Shown here: one piece after another, positions 35,367 to 44,698 of the stretch | Position numbering within the stretch: the stretch's first letter is position 1 | How the letters are laid out: each line of letters opens with the position of its first letter | Source of the DNA: CANIGN01 sp964538275 | Lineage (GTDB): Bacteria; Bdellovibrionota; UBA2428 | Length of the DNA: 64,000 nucleotides | Direction: 5' to 3' | Assembly (NCBI GenBank): GCA_964538275.1 | Contig: CAZIFW010000002.1 | Coordinates: 43,416-107,415 of the forward strand | Program-made: the position numbers and the translations under genes | Notes under the pieces: generated by a model | Database searches by the model: none | What the model was told of the DNA's origin: nothing | What the model saw: only the letters and a program-made list of their open reading frames with translations

Positions 35367-36770
35367 CTAAGAGATCAAAGCCTGCCAGTGCATAAAGTTT
35401 CTATGTGCGCGCGTAACCATTTTGGATTTCTTCTCTTTGTCGCGCTCTTCAATTCCATTCAAGGGAACCAATCCCCAGTTGATACTCATCGGCTGAAAGT
35501 TTTTAACTTTTCCATTCACTACATGATGAACGAGCGCACCCATGGCTGTTGTTGCAGGTGGAGGAGGAATTTTATTACCTCCACTTTTAATAGCAAACGC
35601 AATAGAAATGCCGGCGTAGGCCCCCATTGCAGTACTTTCCATGTAGCCTTCCACTCCGGTTATTTGTCCGGCAAAACTAAGGGCGGGGATTTTCTTTAAT
35701 CGCAAATTTTCATCTAACAAGAGTGGCGAATTGATAAATGTATTTCTGTGCAAACTTCCTAAACGATAAAACTTTGCATTCTCAAGGCCTGGGATAAGGC
35801 GAAAAACTTTTTCTTGTTCGGGATATTTAAGTTTTGTTTGAAAACCCACCATATTCCAAGCGCGACACTCTTTATCTTCTGCGCGAAGTTGTACAACTGC
35901 GTAAGGATGTTCATTGGTGCGCGGATCACATAAGCCTACGGGTTTCATGGGGCCAAAGGCGAGAGTTTTTCTTCCTCGCTCCAACATGGCTTCAATAGGT
36001 TGGCAGCCTTGGAAGTAATTCATTTTATCTAAGCCCACTTCAAAATCATGAGCCTGTACTTTTTCAGCAGCAGTGAGTGCATCAATGAATTTGTAATACT
36101 GCTCTTCGTTCATGGGGCAATTGAGATAATCTCCATCTGGATTGGCTTCGGTGGTGCCCTTGTCTCTACGGTTTTGCATAAAAGCGATATCGCGGTTGAT
36201 ACTCTCTGAAACAACAATGGGTGCAATGGCATCAAAGAAATAAAGGTTGTCCCCAATATGTGGAGTCAGGCTTTTGACAAGAGCTTCTCCCGACAGAGGC
36301 CCGGTTGCAATCACGACTGGCTTAAGGCCACTAGCTCCTCCGTGCATGAGTTCTTCAAAATGAGTCACTTCACCGTGAATGATTTCGATCAAAGGATTTT
36401 TAGAAAGTTTATCGGTGATGTATTGGCTAAAAACTTCACGATCAACGGCAAGCGACATACCTGCGGGAATTTTTGACTGCTCAGCGGCCTCAATAATAAG
36501 TGAATTGAGTTTCTTGAGTTCATCTTTAAGTAATTGAGGAGCAGATTCTGCATCTGTGCTTTTAAAGCTATTGCTGCAAACGAGTTCTGCAAATTTGCCC
36601 GTTGAATGAGCTTGTGTTGATTTTTGTGGGCGTTGTTCAATAAGTGCCACACGAATGCCGCGTTTAGCGAGTTGCCACGCACATTCAGAACCCGCAAGGC
36701 CTGCCCCAACTATGATTACTTGAGATTGGCTTTTTTTAAGGGCAGAGCTGAGTTCTTTTGAATCTGACAT
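35367..36770 (-). CDS. trmFO: tRNA (m5U54) methyltransferase, folate-dependent TrmFO
   Basis: FAD and methylene-THF dependent enzyme that makes ribothymidine at tRNA position 54. FAD loop VGAGLAGSECAWQLAKRG at about 21-38, the CSNSFKSTDAESAPQLLK family segment near 65-82, and FQGCQPIEAMLERGRKTLAFGPMKPVGL near 255-280. Length 467 fits, a little long at the C-terminus. No Shine-Dalgarno is visible. It ends at palindromic element B. Confidence 0.93.
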   Translation of the reverse strand: MSDSKELSSALKKSQSQVIIVGAGLAGSECAWQLAKRGIRVALIEQRPQKSTQAHSTGKFAELVCSNSFKSTDAESAPQLLKDELKKLNSLIIEAAEQSKIPAGMSLAVDREVFSQYITDKLSKNPLIEIIHGEVTHFEELMHGGASGLKPVVIATGPLSGEALVKSLTPHIGDNLYFFDAIAPIVVSESINRDIAFMQNRRDKGTTEANPDGDYLNCPMNEEQYYKFIDALTAAEKVQAHDFEVGLDKMNYFQGCQPIEAMLERGRKTLAFGPMKPVGLCDPRTNEHPYAVVQLRAEDKECRAWNMVGFQTKLKYPEQEKVFRLIPGLENAKFYRLGSLHRNTFINSPLLLDENLRLKKIPALSFAGQITGVEGYMESTAMGAYAGISIAFAIKSGGNKIPPPPATTAMGALVHHVVNGKVKNFQPMSINWGLVPLNGIEERDKEKKSKMVTRAHRNFMHWQALIS

Positions 36771-36858
36771 TATTTAGGCAAGCTATCGCGATGCGTTGGC
36801 TTCCTCAAGGACTTTGCAATTAGCTGGGCTCACAGGGTGAGTTCACGGGCAGCTTTGC

Positions 36859-36864
36859 TATGAT
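36859..36864 (+). promoter_or_regulatory. -10-like TATGAT before tolQ
   Basis: TATGAT (five of six consensus) ends seven bases before the tolQ ATG at 36872, with a weak -35-like GTGAGT 16 bases upstream. Transcription would begin at 36871, one base before the start codon. Confidence 0.4.
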
Positions 36865-36871
36865 AATCCTT

Positions 36872-37552
36872 ATGTCTATTGTCGATATCATCACGGGAAC
36901 AGGTATTATTGTTAAATTAGTCCTTTTGACGCTCGTCGTTTCGTCGCTCATCTCTTGGACAATTATCTTTGCAAAACTCTCAGTATTTCGTGTGCTTAGA
37001 AAAGACACAGACAAGTTTTTAGAGAAGTTTTGGAAAGGCAAAAGTCTTGATGCGATTTATCGCGACACTTCAGACTTAAATCAAAGTCCTCTTTCTAATA
37101 TTTTTCGCGCCGCTTATCAGGAGTTTGCAAAAGTAAGCTCTAAGAAAGACGCCGAAAAAGAAGGCGGAGTTGAAGATCTTCTACATGTTGGAATGGACAA
37201 CGTGGAGCGTGTCCTTAAAAAGACAGCAACTAACGAAGCTATGCGAGTAGAAAAAAGTTTGATCTATCTTGCGATGATTGCAAACGCAGCTCCATTCATT
37301 GGTCTTTTTGGAACTGTATGGGGAATCATGGATGCATTCTTACAGATGGGTCAGGGGGGTGGATCTACTCTTGAAAAAGTGGGTCCCGGTATTGCAGAAG
37401 CTCTAGTAGCAACTGCAATTGGTCTCGCAGCTGCGATTCCTGCATCACTTTTCTATAACAGCTTTTTATCGCGTGCTAAGTATGCACGTGTAGAAATGGA
37501 AAGCTTCTGCATCGACTTCGTAAATATTTTGAAACGTTCCACAATTAACTAA
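36872..37552 (+). CDS. tolQ: TolQ/ExbB-type proton channel protein
   Basis: Inner-membrane channel of the Tol system. N-terminal membrane helix (about 8-30), a long cytoplasmic loop with VEDLLHVGMDNVERVLKKTATNEA, and two C-terminal helices with the conserved GLFGTVWGIMDAF and GPGIAEALVATAIGLAAAIPA motifs. I use the second ATG (36872) because it fits the TATGAT position; an ATG at 36860 is in frame. First gene of a tolQRAB operon. Confidence 0.92.
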   Translation: MSIVDIITGTGIIVKLVLLTLVVSSLISWTIIFAKLSVFRVLRKDTDKFLEKFWKGKSLDAIYRDTSDLNQSPLSNIFRAAYQEFAKVSSKKDAEKEGGVEDLLHVGMDNVERVLKKTATNEAMRVEKSLIYLAMIANAAPFIGLFGTVWGIMDAFLQMGQGGGSTLEKVGPGIAEALVATAIGLAAAIPASLFYNSFLSRAKYARVEMESFCIDFVNILKRSTIN

Positions 37553-37574
37553 TTAAAGTCGAAGGAGAACGCTT

Positions 37575-37997
37575 ATGGCATTTGATATGGGTTCGGGTGG
37601 TCCTGGAGAAAGCCCACTCTCAGAAATTAACATCGTTCCTTTTGTCGACGTTATGTTGGTGCTTTTGATTATAACAATGATCACCAGCCCCTTCCTTGAG
37701 CAAGGTGTAAACGTAGATTTACCAAAAGCTGATGGCCAGGGATTAAGAAAAGATGTTTCAGAAGATGAACCAGTCATTTTATACGTTACTAAAGGCGGCA
37801 ATATTCGCATGGGTAAAGTGCCTGTTACGCGCGAAGATTTGGGTAAAAAACTCATTTCAGCTTTTAAAAATAAAAAGAATAAAGAAGTTTTTGTAAGAGC
37901 AGATAAAAATGTTCCCTATGGTGCAGTTGCTCAGGTAATGGCAATTGTACAGGGTGCAGGAATAGATCGAGTAGGCTTAGTAACACAGAATGACTGA
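37575..37997 (+). CDS. tolR: TolR/ExbD-type protein
   Basis: 140-residue single-span protein with the channel Asp in the helix (PFVDVMLVLLIITM, Asp near residue 22), which works with TolQ to use the proton motive force. The C-terminal domain has VFVRADKNVPYGAV. A good GAAGGAG lies before the ATG. It overlaps tolA by eight bases. Confidence 0.93.
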   Translation: MAFDMGSGGPGESPLSEINIVPFVDVMLVLLIITMITSPFLEQGVNVDLPKADGQGLRKDVSEDEPVILYVTKGGNIRMGKVPVTREDLGKKLISAFKNKKNKEVFVRADKNVPYGAVAQVMAIVQGAGIDRVGLVTQND

Positions 37998-38814
37998 TGC
38001 AAAAGATTTAACTCCTTCGAATTATACTTCGTATGGGTTTAAGTTTTCTGTTTTGCTTCATGTGACATTAATCCTTTGGTTCTTAGCGCATTGGGCGGCT
38101 GAGTCTTTTATTAACTCTAGAGAAGACGAGGCAAATAAAAATCTTCGTCCGAAAAAATCAATTCGAGTAGACGTTGTGGATTTACCCACGCTTAAATTTA
38201 ACGAGCTTCATAAGGTAGATCTCACCAAAGAAGTTTCTAAAAGTGCTCCTGCGGAGAAGCCTAAAGAAGCTGTTGTAGAAGCTCCAAAGCCCAATCCTAA
38301 TGCGATGGTTTTGCCATCAGATAAAAACAAAAAAAATGTTAAAGAGGCTCCTAAGACTGCTGCTCAAAAGCGCCTTGAGGAGATTCAATCAAACCTTAGA
38401 GCAGAAGCAAAGCGCCAAGAAATTTTGAACAAGTACAAACAAGAACAAAAAAATTCCGACAGTGGTGATACTCGACCTGCTCTTGGAGGAAATATTATTT
38501 CTAAAGGTGGTTCTGTTCAGGGCGAAGTTGCGAATGAAGCTGATGAGTTTACAGCCATGATTCAAACTCATGTGCGTAAATTTTGGAAAGCCCCACCTTG
38601 GTCAGCTGGGCAAAATTACAAAGTACGAGTGGTTGTAAAACTAGCACCGAATGGACGTGTTTTATCTAAAGCAGTTTCTCGCAGTAGTGGTAGACCAGAG
38701 TTTGATGCGAGCGCTTTAGAAGCAGTAGAGGCAGCGGATCCATTTCCGCCAGCACCAGAATTTTTTAAACGAATCATAATGAATGAGGGTATAGAATGCG
38801 GATTTCCAGATTAG
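37990..38814 (+). CDS. tolA: TolA/TonB-type energy transducer
   Basis: Bitopic protein with one N-terminal helix (about 15-38), a Lys/Glu/Ala/Pro-rich linker (about 55-155) and a TonB-like C-terminal domain (about 185-274) with VKLAPNGRVLSKAVSRSSGRPEFDASALEAV. The order tolQ-R-A-B and this domain layout identify it as TolA; only position, not sequence, excludes TonB. Overlaps tolR (8 bases) and tolB (19 bases). Confidence 0.85.
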   Translation: MTDAKDLTPSNYTSYGFKFSVLLHVTLILWFLAHWAAESFINSREDEANKNLRPKKSIRVDVVDLPTLKFNELHKVDLTKEVSKSAPAEKPKEAVVEAPKPNPNAMVLPSDKNKKNVKEAPKTAAQKRLEEIQSNLRAEAKRQEILNKYKQEQKNSDSGDTRPALGGNIISKGGSVQGEVANEADEFTAMIQTHVRKFWKAPPWSAGQNYKVRVVVKLAPNGRVLSKAVSRSSGRPEFDASALEAVEAADPFPPAPEFFKRIIMNEGIECGFPD

Positions 38815-40238
38815 TAAAAACTTTTTCTTTTTCTATTGTTTCAATGGCTGTGGCTCAAAATACACCCAGCGATCAAGGGCAGTTAAATTTACAACAGTCT
38901 AATGTTGCGGCACCTGCATCTGCTTTAACTCCTCCTCCGGTGCAAGTGAATCCAACAGAAGGGCCAGCACCTGCATCTGTGGGAACTCCAAGGATTTACG
39001 TGCCTATTGGAACGCCTAATTTTAAAAAAGTTGTCTTGGGTGTAGAGCGCACGACTGGAAATTCTGTTCTTGCAAAAGTTTTTTATCAAACTCTTGTATC
39101 GGACATGCTGTATACAGATTTGTTTGACCTTGTAGACGAAAAAAAGGTTCCTTCAACACCTGGCTTTCAGGTGGGTTCATTTTCCTGGAACCCTTATCGC
39201 GCAACAGGAATGAGTTACCTTATTAAAAGCAGCATCGATGTAAAAGGTGGAGTGGTCGAAGCAGAAGTGCGTCTTTACGATGTAAACAAAGGCGTACAAC
39301 TATCAGGTAAGCGTTATCCCTTTAAGTCTCGTGTAGATGAGGCTCCCCGTGAGTTGGCTAATTTTTCTGCCAATGAGCTAATGAAAGTTTTAACAGGAGA
39401 AGAGGGTGTATTTAGAACACGCATGCTTATGAGCTGTGGTGGAAAGAAAAAAGATATTTACATCATGGATTTTGATGGCGAAAACGTTGCGCCCCTTACG
39501 CGTGATGGAAATTTTGCTTTATCTCCTTCTTGGGCACCCGATGGAAACCGCATTGTATTTACCTCCTATAAGCCTGCTGTAAAAGGTGGTTTTGCTAACC
39601 CGAATTTGTACATGTACAACGTGGCTACAAAGAAACGCGAGCTCATTACAGCAGCACGCGGTATAAACTCTGGTGCAGTATTTCACCCTACAAAAAATCA
39701 AATTGCATACACATACTCTAATAACGGTAAGCCCGAGATTTTTATGCTCGATTTAGCTGCAAAAACGCGCGTGGCTTTAACTCAAACAATGTTTTTTAGT
39801 ATTGAACCCGCGTGGTCGCCTGATGGAAATCGCTTAGCTTATTCGAGTTCAAAAACAGGTCGTCCTCACATTTATGTTTCCAATGCAGATGGTTCTGCAG
39901 CAAAACAACTTACTTTTGCAGGGGTATATAACAGCTCGCCTCGTTGGTCGCCAAAGGGAGACAAGATTGTTTTCTCAGGACAAGAAAATTTGAAGAATAA
40001 TTTTAATATTTTCATGATTGATCCAGGTGGTTCAAATCTAGTGCGTTTAACAGATGGAGTTAAGTCATCGGAGAACCCTGCTTTTAGTCCCGATGGTCGT
40101 CACATTGCTTTCTCTAGCAACATAGGGGGAGTTTATCAGATCTATGTAATGGCGTTGCATAGTGGTCGCATAAGTAGAGCACTTACTCCTACTCGATTGG
40201 GTGATTGTAAGCAGCCTGCGTGGTCTCCAAGAATGTAA
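38796..40238 (+). CDS. tolB: Tol-Pal system beta-propeller protein TolB
   Basis: Periplasmic propeller that binds Pal and outer-membrane partners. Signal peptide about 1-20, a Pro/Gln-rich spacer, an N-terminal domain (about 65-195), and a six-bladed propeller with repeated WSPDGNR/FSPDGRH (about 230-475). Length 480. No pal or ybgC follows; the next gene is on the opposite strand. Confidence 0.93.
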   Translation: MRISRLVKTFSFSIVSMAVAQNTPSDQGQLNLQQSNVAAPASALTPPPVQVNPTEGPAPASVGTPRIYVPIGTPNFKKVVLGVERTTGNSVLAKVFYQTLVSDMLYTDLFDLVDEKKVPSTPGFQVGSFSWNPYRATGMSYLIKSSIDVKGGVVEAEVRLYDVNKGVQLSGKRYPFKSRVDEAPRELANFSANELMKVLTGEEGVFRTRMLMSCGGKKKDIYIMDFDGENVAPLTRDGNFALSPSWAPDGNRIVFTSYKPAVKGGFANPNLYMYNVATKKRELITAARGINSGAVFHPTKNQIAYTYSNNGKPEIFMLDLAAKTRVALTQTMFFSIEPAWSPDGNRLAYSSSKTGRPHIYVSNADGSAAKQLTFAGVYNSSPRWSPKGDKIVFSGQENLKNNFNIFMIDPGGSNLVRLTDGVKSSENPAFSPDGRHIAFSSNIGGVYQIYVMALHSGRISRALTPTRLGDCKQPAWSPRM

Positions 40239-40252
40239 TTGGGAAATCTCAG

Positions 40253-41203
40253 CTAAGGCATGGTTAAAAGAGCTAGAGTTTCGTTGTAATAAGTGCGGAT
40301 AAAAGTCTCGTTGAATATCAACATTGCTTTACCGCTTCGCTTATATTCTTCAATTTTTTGATCGCTTTCTTTTCTTTTTTTCTCTAACCAAGCAATAAGT
40401 TCAGCATTTCTAGGATAGAGATCTGCAACTTTTTTAGCCTGCATGCTGTAGCCTTCTTTTATCGTCCCATCATCGTTTAACTGCGCAAGTACTTCCATTT
40501 GTGCCTTTGCTAGATTGAAAAAAGGAGGGGCGGGCTGTCGATTTGTATGGAAGATTAGCGTTTGCAAAAATAAATGATAATCAGGGTCTATGTTAGGGTT
40601 CTCAATTTGTTTGCCATTAACAGTAATGTACGTTTCCTTCAGTCCAGATTTGTAATGAGAAACAAATACTTCATTGCCAACCACTGAAGAAAGTAAAGGG
40701 GACCATTCCGCGGGGTACTCTTGGTTTACGCGTGTGAAATATCTTTTTTTATCATGGGGGTTCATTTCTCTCATGAGCATGTCGATGGAATAACTTGCAG
40801 TGACAGCTTTTTCATCAGCATTCGCTCTTTTACTGCTAGGTCGTTGATAAACTTCTAAAGTTCTTTGATAGAAGTTTTTTTCCATGTTTAACAAATGAGT
40901 GTCGTCTTTGCTTAAACCCGGTGCTTTAAGAGCAGTTTCTGCGATAAGGATTTTATTTTTTATTTCATTCTCAAAAGAAAAGCCTTCATCTCGTCCCGCA
41001 TCGCCAATCATTTCGGCGAGTGGTCCAAGATAGCTTTCTGCGTTGGGAATTGTGGAGTAGAGCCCAAAAAGTTTTTGTGCAAGTTGAGTGCTAGGGGTTC
41101 CTTGCACCATGCTAAATCCGTGGCTTTGTAGGTGAGCGCCGCACTTTAAAAATGCATATGAAGAATTTCCTAGCAAAGCAGCAAGCAGGAGCAGCCGAGT
41201 CAT
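40253..41203 (-). CDS. Hypothetical secreted protein
   Basis: Not recognised. 316 residues with a signal peptide (about 1-17, ending SYA), then a mainly helical, charged domain with a single CGAH at the mature N-terminus. No Shine-Dalgarno: TAAAAT (41210-41215 on the minus strand) would place the transcript start exactly on the ATG. It converges on tolB with a 14-base gap. Confidence 0.6.
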   Translation of the reverse strand: MTRLLLLAALLGNSSYAFLKCGAHLQSHGFSMVQGTPSTQLAQKLFGLYSTIPNAESYLGPLAEMIGDAGRDEGFSFENEIKNKILIAETALKAPGLSKDDTHLLNMEKNFYQRTLEVYQRPSSKRANADEKAVTASYSIDMLMREMNPHDKKRYFTRVNQEYPAEWSPLLSSVVGNEVFVSHYKSGLKETYITVNGKQIENPNIDPDYHLFLQTLIFHTNRQPAPPFFNLAKAQMEVLAQLNDDGTIKEGYSMQAKKVADLYPRNAELIAWLEKKRKESDQKIEEYKRSGKAMLIFNETFIRTYYNETLALLTMP

Positions 41204-41271
41204 AGAATTATTTTACACGTGAGTAGAGATTAAGCTAAGTTAAATGAAGTTAATTTTGCGTGAGGCAAGTT

Positions 41272-41793
41272 ATGAAAAACGAAATTGCAAATGTACTGGC
41301 TTCAGTGCCTGATTTTATAGAAGGCATAGTGGAAGAAGCTTTAAACATGGGAATAGACCTACGTTCTTACCCCATGGATCACTTTTGTTTTCGAGTCGAA
41401 ACTCAAGAACAATATATAAATTATAAAGAAGCATTCTCTGCTTATGGGCAATTGTTATCAGAAGCAGTTATTGGCGGGCGTCCCATAGCTACTTACCGCT
41501 TGAATGATCCTATTCGTATTCTGGGAAATAAATTCATTTCTTGTGTGGAAATACCTTCACCCAAAGAGGGGGTGTCCTATCCCCTAGGTTTAGAACACGT
41601 TGAATGTGTGATTTCAGATGCCTTAAGTATCTTTATACAGCGCTTTCCTCAGCTTAAGTTTGATATTCGCGCTCTAAAAAAGCCCATTAATCCAGAGGTT
41701 GCCCTTAAGCTTCCCTCTGGAAAAAGCGTTAAGTTTCATAATCAAAGCCTTGAGCAGGTTATTGAAATAGAGAAAAAACTACAGGGTATCTAA
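41272..41793 (+). CDS. YecM-family (VOC-like) protein
   Basis: 173 residues, matching the YecM family: a conserved DHFCFRVETQEQY near residue 37-50, GRPIATYRL and GLEHVECVI later, which place His and Glu residues as in VOC metal-binding proteins. The function of YecM is unknown. The ATG follows GAGG; a GTG twelve bases earlier is not preferred. It stands alone between the minus-strand gene and xseB. Confidence 0.78.
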   Translation: MKNEIANVLASVPDFIEGIVEEALNMGIDLRSYPMDHFCFRVETQEQYINYKEAFSAYGQLLSEAVIGGRPIATYRLNDPIRILGNKFISCVEIPSPKEGVSYPLGLEHVECVISDALSIFIQRFPQLKFDIRALKKPINPEVALKLPSGKSVKFHNQSLEQVIEIEKKLQGI

Positions 41794-41857
41794 TTGTTCT
41801 CTATCAGTATTTTCTCCTAGCTAGCAGTCGCCTTTTTTTTCTGTTACTTTTGTCCCT

Positions 41858-42055
41858 GTGTTAGAGAATGATCTTAAGAAACTCGAAGAATTGGCCAAAA
41901 AGCTCGAAGGAGAGCTTCCATTAGAAGAAGCACTAAAAACTTTTTCTGAAGGAGTTGATCTTGTTCGAAGCTGCCAAAAACGCATTCAAGAAGCAGAACT
42001 TAAAGTTAAAGAAGTTCTCGAAAAAGATGGCAACTTAGTAGAAAAGCCAATCTAA
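41858..42055 (+). CDS. xseB: Exodeoxyribonuclease VII small subunit
   Basis: 65-residue protein of two helices with the family pattern LEELAKKLEGELPLEEALKTFSEGVDL and LKVKEVLEKDG. It associates with XseA (not in this window). Starts at a GTG. Together with ispA directly downstream it forms the common xseB-ispA pair, which supports the assignment. Confidence 0.88.
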   Translation: MLENDLKKLEELAKKLEGELPLEEALKTFSEGVDLVRSCQKRIQEAELKVKEVLEKDGNLVEKPI

Positions 42056-42073
42056 AGGAAAAGTGTAAGTCTC

Positions 42074-42928
42074 ATGCAAAAATTACTTTCAAAAGCTGAG
42101 AAGCTCGTCGCAGCAGGAAAAGAACTGTGGATAAAAGAGGGAAAACTTCGTTGGGCGCCTGAAGTTTCAGAGGCAGCACTTTACATAATGGAGGGTGGCA
42201 AGGGCGCGCGCCCTGCCTTGCTCTTATGGTCTATGGCGGCAACTGCAAAAGTTGAAAGTCCAGATGCCTTGTCTGCAAAACTTGAGTCTACCTGCGTAGA
42301 AGCAGCACTCGCTCTTGAGATGATCCATGTTTATTCTTTAGTTCACGATGATCTGCCTTCTATGGATAACGATGATTATCGCAGAGGAAAATTAACTCTT
42401 CATAAAAAATATAACGAAGCGATTGCTGTCTTAACAGGTGATGCCCTATTAACGGGGGCCTTTGAAGTTCTAACTCATGCAGTAACATCTGATCGATCTA
42501 GAGTTTTATTGTCTAGAGAATTGGCTCATGCAGCGGGAGCGGCAGGCATGATTGCCGGACAAGTGTGGGATATCGAAGCAGAGCGCTCTGGGAATATGGA
42601 CTTGGATCTGTGGACACGCATTCATGATGCAAAAACAGGGGCGCTTTTTGGAGCGGCTCTCTCTATGGGATTTATCTTGGGTTCCGAAACAGTATCGGAT
42701 GCCGACGTACGCGACGCTCGTAACTGGGGAATTCGTTTAGGACGTTTGTTCCAAATTGTGGATGATAAATTAGATAAAGGTCCCTTCTATAAAAAATTAG
42801 GTGAAGAGGGTCTCAACGAACTCTGCGAAAAAGAGGCTCAGGAATTAAAACAAAAGGCGGCAGCTATTTGGGGTCCTTCAGCTGGGCTTGATGAAATCCT
42901 AAACTTTTTTGTAAACAGAACCGCTTAG
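42074..42928 (+). CDS. ispA: Short-chain polyprenyl diphosphate synthase (IspA type)
   Basis: Condenses isopentenyl and allylic diphosphates, giving farnesyl (or geranylgeranyl) diphosphate. The first Asp motif DDLPSMDND lies at about 92-100 with the GKGARPALLLW segment before it; the second is VDDKLD near 228, with Lys in place of the usual Ile. Length 284. It follows xseB by 18 bases; no dxs follows, the next gene being tlyA. Confidence 0.9.
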   Translation: MQKLLSKAEKLVAAGKELWIKEGKLRWAPEVSEAALYIMEGGKGARPALLLWSMAATAKVESPDALSAKLESTCVEAALALEMIHVYSLVHDDLPSMDNDDYRRGKLTLHKKYNEAIAVLTGDALLTGAFEVLTHAVTSDRSRVLLSRELAHAAGAAGMIAGQVWDIEAERSGNMDLDLWTRIHDAKTGALFGAALSMGFILGSETVSDADVRDARNWGIRLGRLFQIVDDKLDKGPFYKKLGEEGLNELCEKEAQELKQKAAAIWGPSAGLDEILNFFVNRTA

Positions 42929-42938
42929 TTTTTATTTT

Positions 42939-43712
42939 ATGCAAAAAAAAATGCGTGCCGATCAACTTTTGGTAGAACAAAAAAAAGTTGAATCACGCAC
43001 TCGTGCTCAAGCTCTAATTCTTGCAGGTTGTGTTGAATATCTTTCGCCCAAGGGATGGCAAAAGATATCAAAGGCTGGGGATCAACTTCTTGTTGAAACT
43101 GAAATTCGAATTGATGATCCCAATTTAAAGGATGTGGGCAGAGGGGCACAGAAATTACGCAAAGCTTTTGAGGTTTGGCCGGAGCTCTTAGATAAGGCCA
43201 AAGAAGCAACGGCATTAGATATTGGATCTAGTACGGGTGGCTTTACTCAAGTGCTTTTAGAAAAGGGCGCACGTTTGGTTGTGGCTCTTGATGTGGGTAC
43301 ACATCAGCTTCATGAAAAGTTACGCAACGACACGCGAGTTTTAAGTTTGGAGCAAACTCACGTTCTTAAAATTGATGATGAATTTTTTACATCAAAAAAT
43401 CTTGAGTTTCCTTTTGCGTTTTTAGTGATGGACGTAAGTTTTATTTCTAGTCATAAGGTTATACAGCACGCACATGGCTGGCTAGCTCAGGGGGGCTATT
43501 GGGTTATCTTGGTAAAGCCTCAATTTGAGTTGGAAGCTAAAAAACTTGTGCGCGGGATCGTAAAAAAGCCAGAATATCGCATTGAGGCCTTAGACGCTGT
43601 AATAAAGCTTGCCAACGATCTTGGCTGTTTTAAAGTTATAGGCCAATGCGAAAGTCCTATTACTGGGACTGATGGAAATGTGGAGTATTTATTATGTCTC
43701 AAAAAAATCTAG
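42939..43712 (+). CDS. tlyA: TlyA-family rRNA methyltransferase/hemolysin A family
   Basis: An S4 RNA-binding domain (about 5-65, MRADQLLVEQKKVESRTRAQALI) followed by an FtsJ-like methyltransferase fold with the SAM loop ALDIGSSTGGFTQVLL (about 88-103) and VMDVSFIS near 165. TlyA 2'-O-methylates rRNA in mycobacteria; other members are uncharacterised. The start could also be the ATG at 42951 (MRAD). Ten bases after ispA; overlaps the next gene by 19. Confidence 0.87.
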   Translation: MQKKMRADQLLVEQKKVESRTRAQALILAGCVEYLSPKGWQKISKAGDQLLVETEIRIDDPNLKDVGRGAQKLRKAFEVWPELLDKAKEATALDIGSSTGGFTQVLLEKGARLVVALDVGTHQLHEKLRNDTRVLSLEQTHVLKIDDEFFTSKNLEFPFAFLVMDVSFISSHKVIQHAHGWLAQGGYWVILVKPQFELEAKKLVRGIVKKPEYRIEALDAVIKLANDLGCFKVIGQCESPITGTDGNVEYLLCLKKI

Positions 43713-44692
43713 TGCTTTCTATTTGGAAAAGCTTTTTCTTTGCTACTTTATTGGTGGCTTGTTCTTCAAAACCTAAAACAAAAGAGGGGAGTTCCGCTTC
43801 AGATCTACCGCGCACAGAGGATATTATTGTTGAAGATTCGAGTGCTTCCAGTTCATCTGTTCCTGAGGTCACGCAAACTCTTCCTCCAGAAACTCGAAAT
43901 TCTGTTCGCACCGCCAGTGTTTGGATTGATGCGGTAGGAACCGATGCGTTTATGGCTATCGGCTTTATGCAAGAGCTAGAGAAGCATGTCGAAATTGTAA
44001 GTGTAAATGGTATTGGTTTTGGATGTTGGGCTGCAATGAGTTGGGCCTCTGAAAACCGAGGTAGCTATGCAGAATGGCAGTCTTTTAAGTGGGATAGTTG
44101 GGATGTGCTGGGATCAAATGTTTTGAACCGTGTGATTGGACGATCTAATGCAGACTCATTTAGAGCGCGCTTAGAAAGTCGCTTTCCATCAAAAAATAAA
44201 GACAACTACAAAGTTCCAATGGCTTGTCCTTACGTGTATGCCAAGAAAAATGATTTTCAAGATCCTAAAGATTTAGCTGTTCATGAAGAGTTGTGGATTC
44301 AGATGCGCAATACCTTCTTTTTTCCTTTAGCGGATATTGAAAAAGATCAACGTCGAAGTGGTTTTTTTAGAGGGCCTGTACAGCCCTCTGAATTTGTTAA
44401 GTTAACTCCTAAAAATGTGCGGCCCGAAGAACATGTTTGGATTGTACTTTCGAGTGAAATTGTTAGACGTGAATTACGTCGAGGTCCTCAATTAGAAGTT
44501 CAAAGAGGAATTATGGACAATACTCGATGGGTTAAGAAAATCTTAGCTCCTCAGGATGTTACCTCTGTTGCACAAATTAAAGATCTTAAGAAAAAACGAT
44601 CAATGCTTTTGCGCGGACGAAAAGAGGGCAAGCAATTCTTTGAAAATCCAGCAGTAAGTACTTTCATGGGTTTTGGGTCTGCGCTTCAGTAA
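43694..44692 (+). CDS. Lipoprotein with a degenerate patatin-like domain
   Basis: A 332-residue lipoprotein (lipobox LVAC, Cys at about 23), a Ser/Pro linker, then a domain that lines up with the start of patatin-like phospholipases: VWIDAVGTDAFMAIGFMQELEKHVEIVSVNGIGFGCWAAMSW parallels the family pattern of a Gly-rich oxyanion loop, helix, and GxSxG elbow. In place of GxSxG stands GIGFG, so the catalytic Ser is missing. The resemblance is my pattern reading, not a proven match. Overlaps tlyA by 19 bases and lies seven bases before sua5. Confidence 0.55.
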   Translation: MSQKNLVLSIWKSFFFATLLVACSSKPKTKEGSSASDLPRTEDIIVEDSSASSSSVPEVTQTLPPETRNSVRTASVWIDAVGTDAFMAIGFMQELEKHVEIVSVNGIGFGCWAAMSWASENRGSYAEWQSFKWDSWDVLGSNVLNRVIGRSNADSFRARLESRFPSKNKDNYKVPMACPYVYAKKNDFQDPKDLAVHEELWIQMRNTFFFPLADIEKDQRRSGFFRGPVQPSEFVKLTPKNVRPEEHVWIVLSSEIVRRELRRGPQLEVQRGIMDNTRWVKKILAPQDVTSVAQIKDLKKKRSMLLRGRKEGKQFFENPAVSTFMGFGSALQ

Positions 44693-44698
44693 TAAAAG

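Noticed and set aside
35286..35699. 137-residue frame on the plus strand opposite trmFO
   Set aside because: Shadow of the trmFO coding strand and element B; no start signal and no domain.
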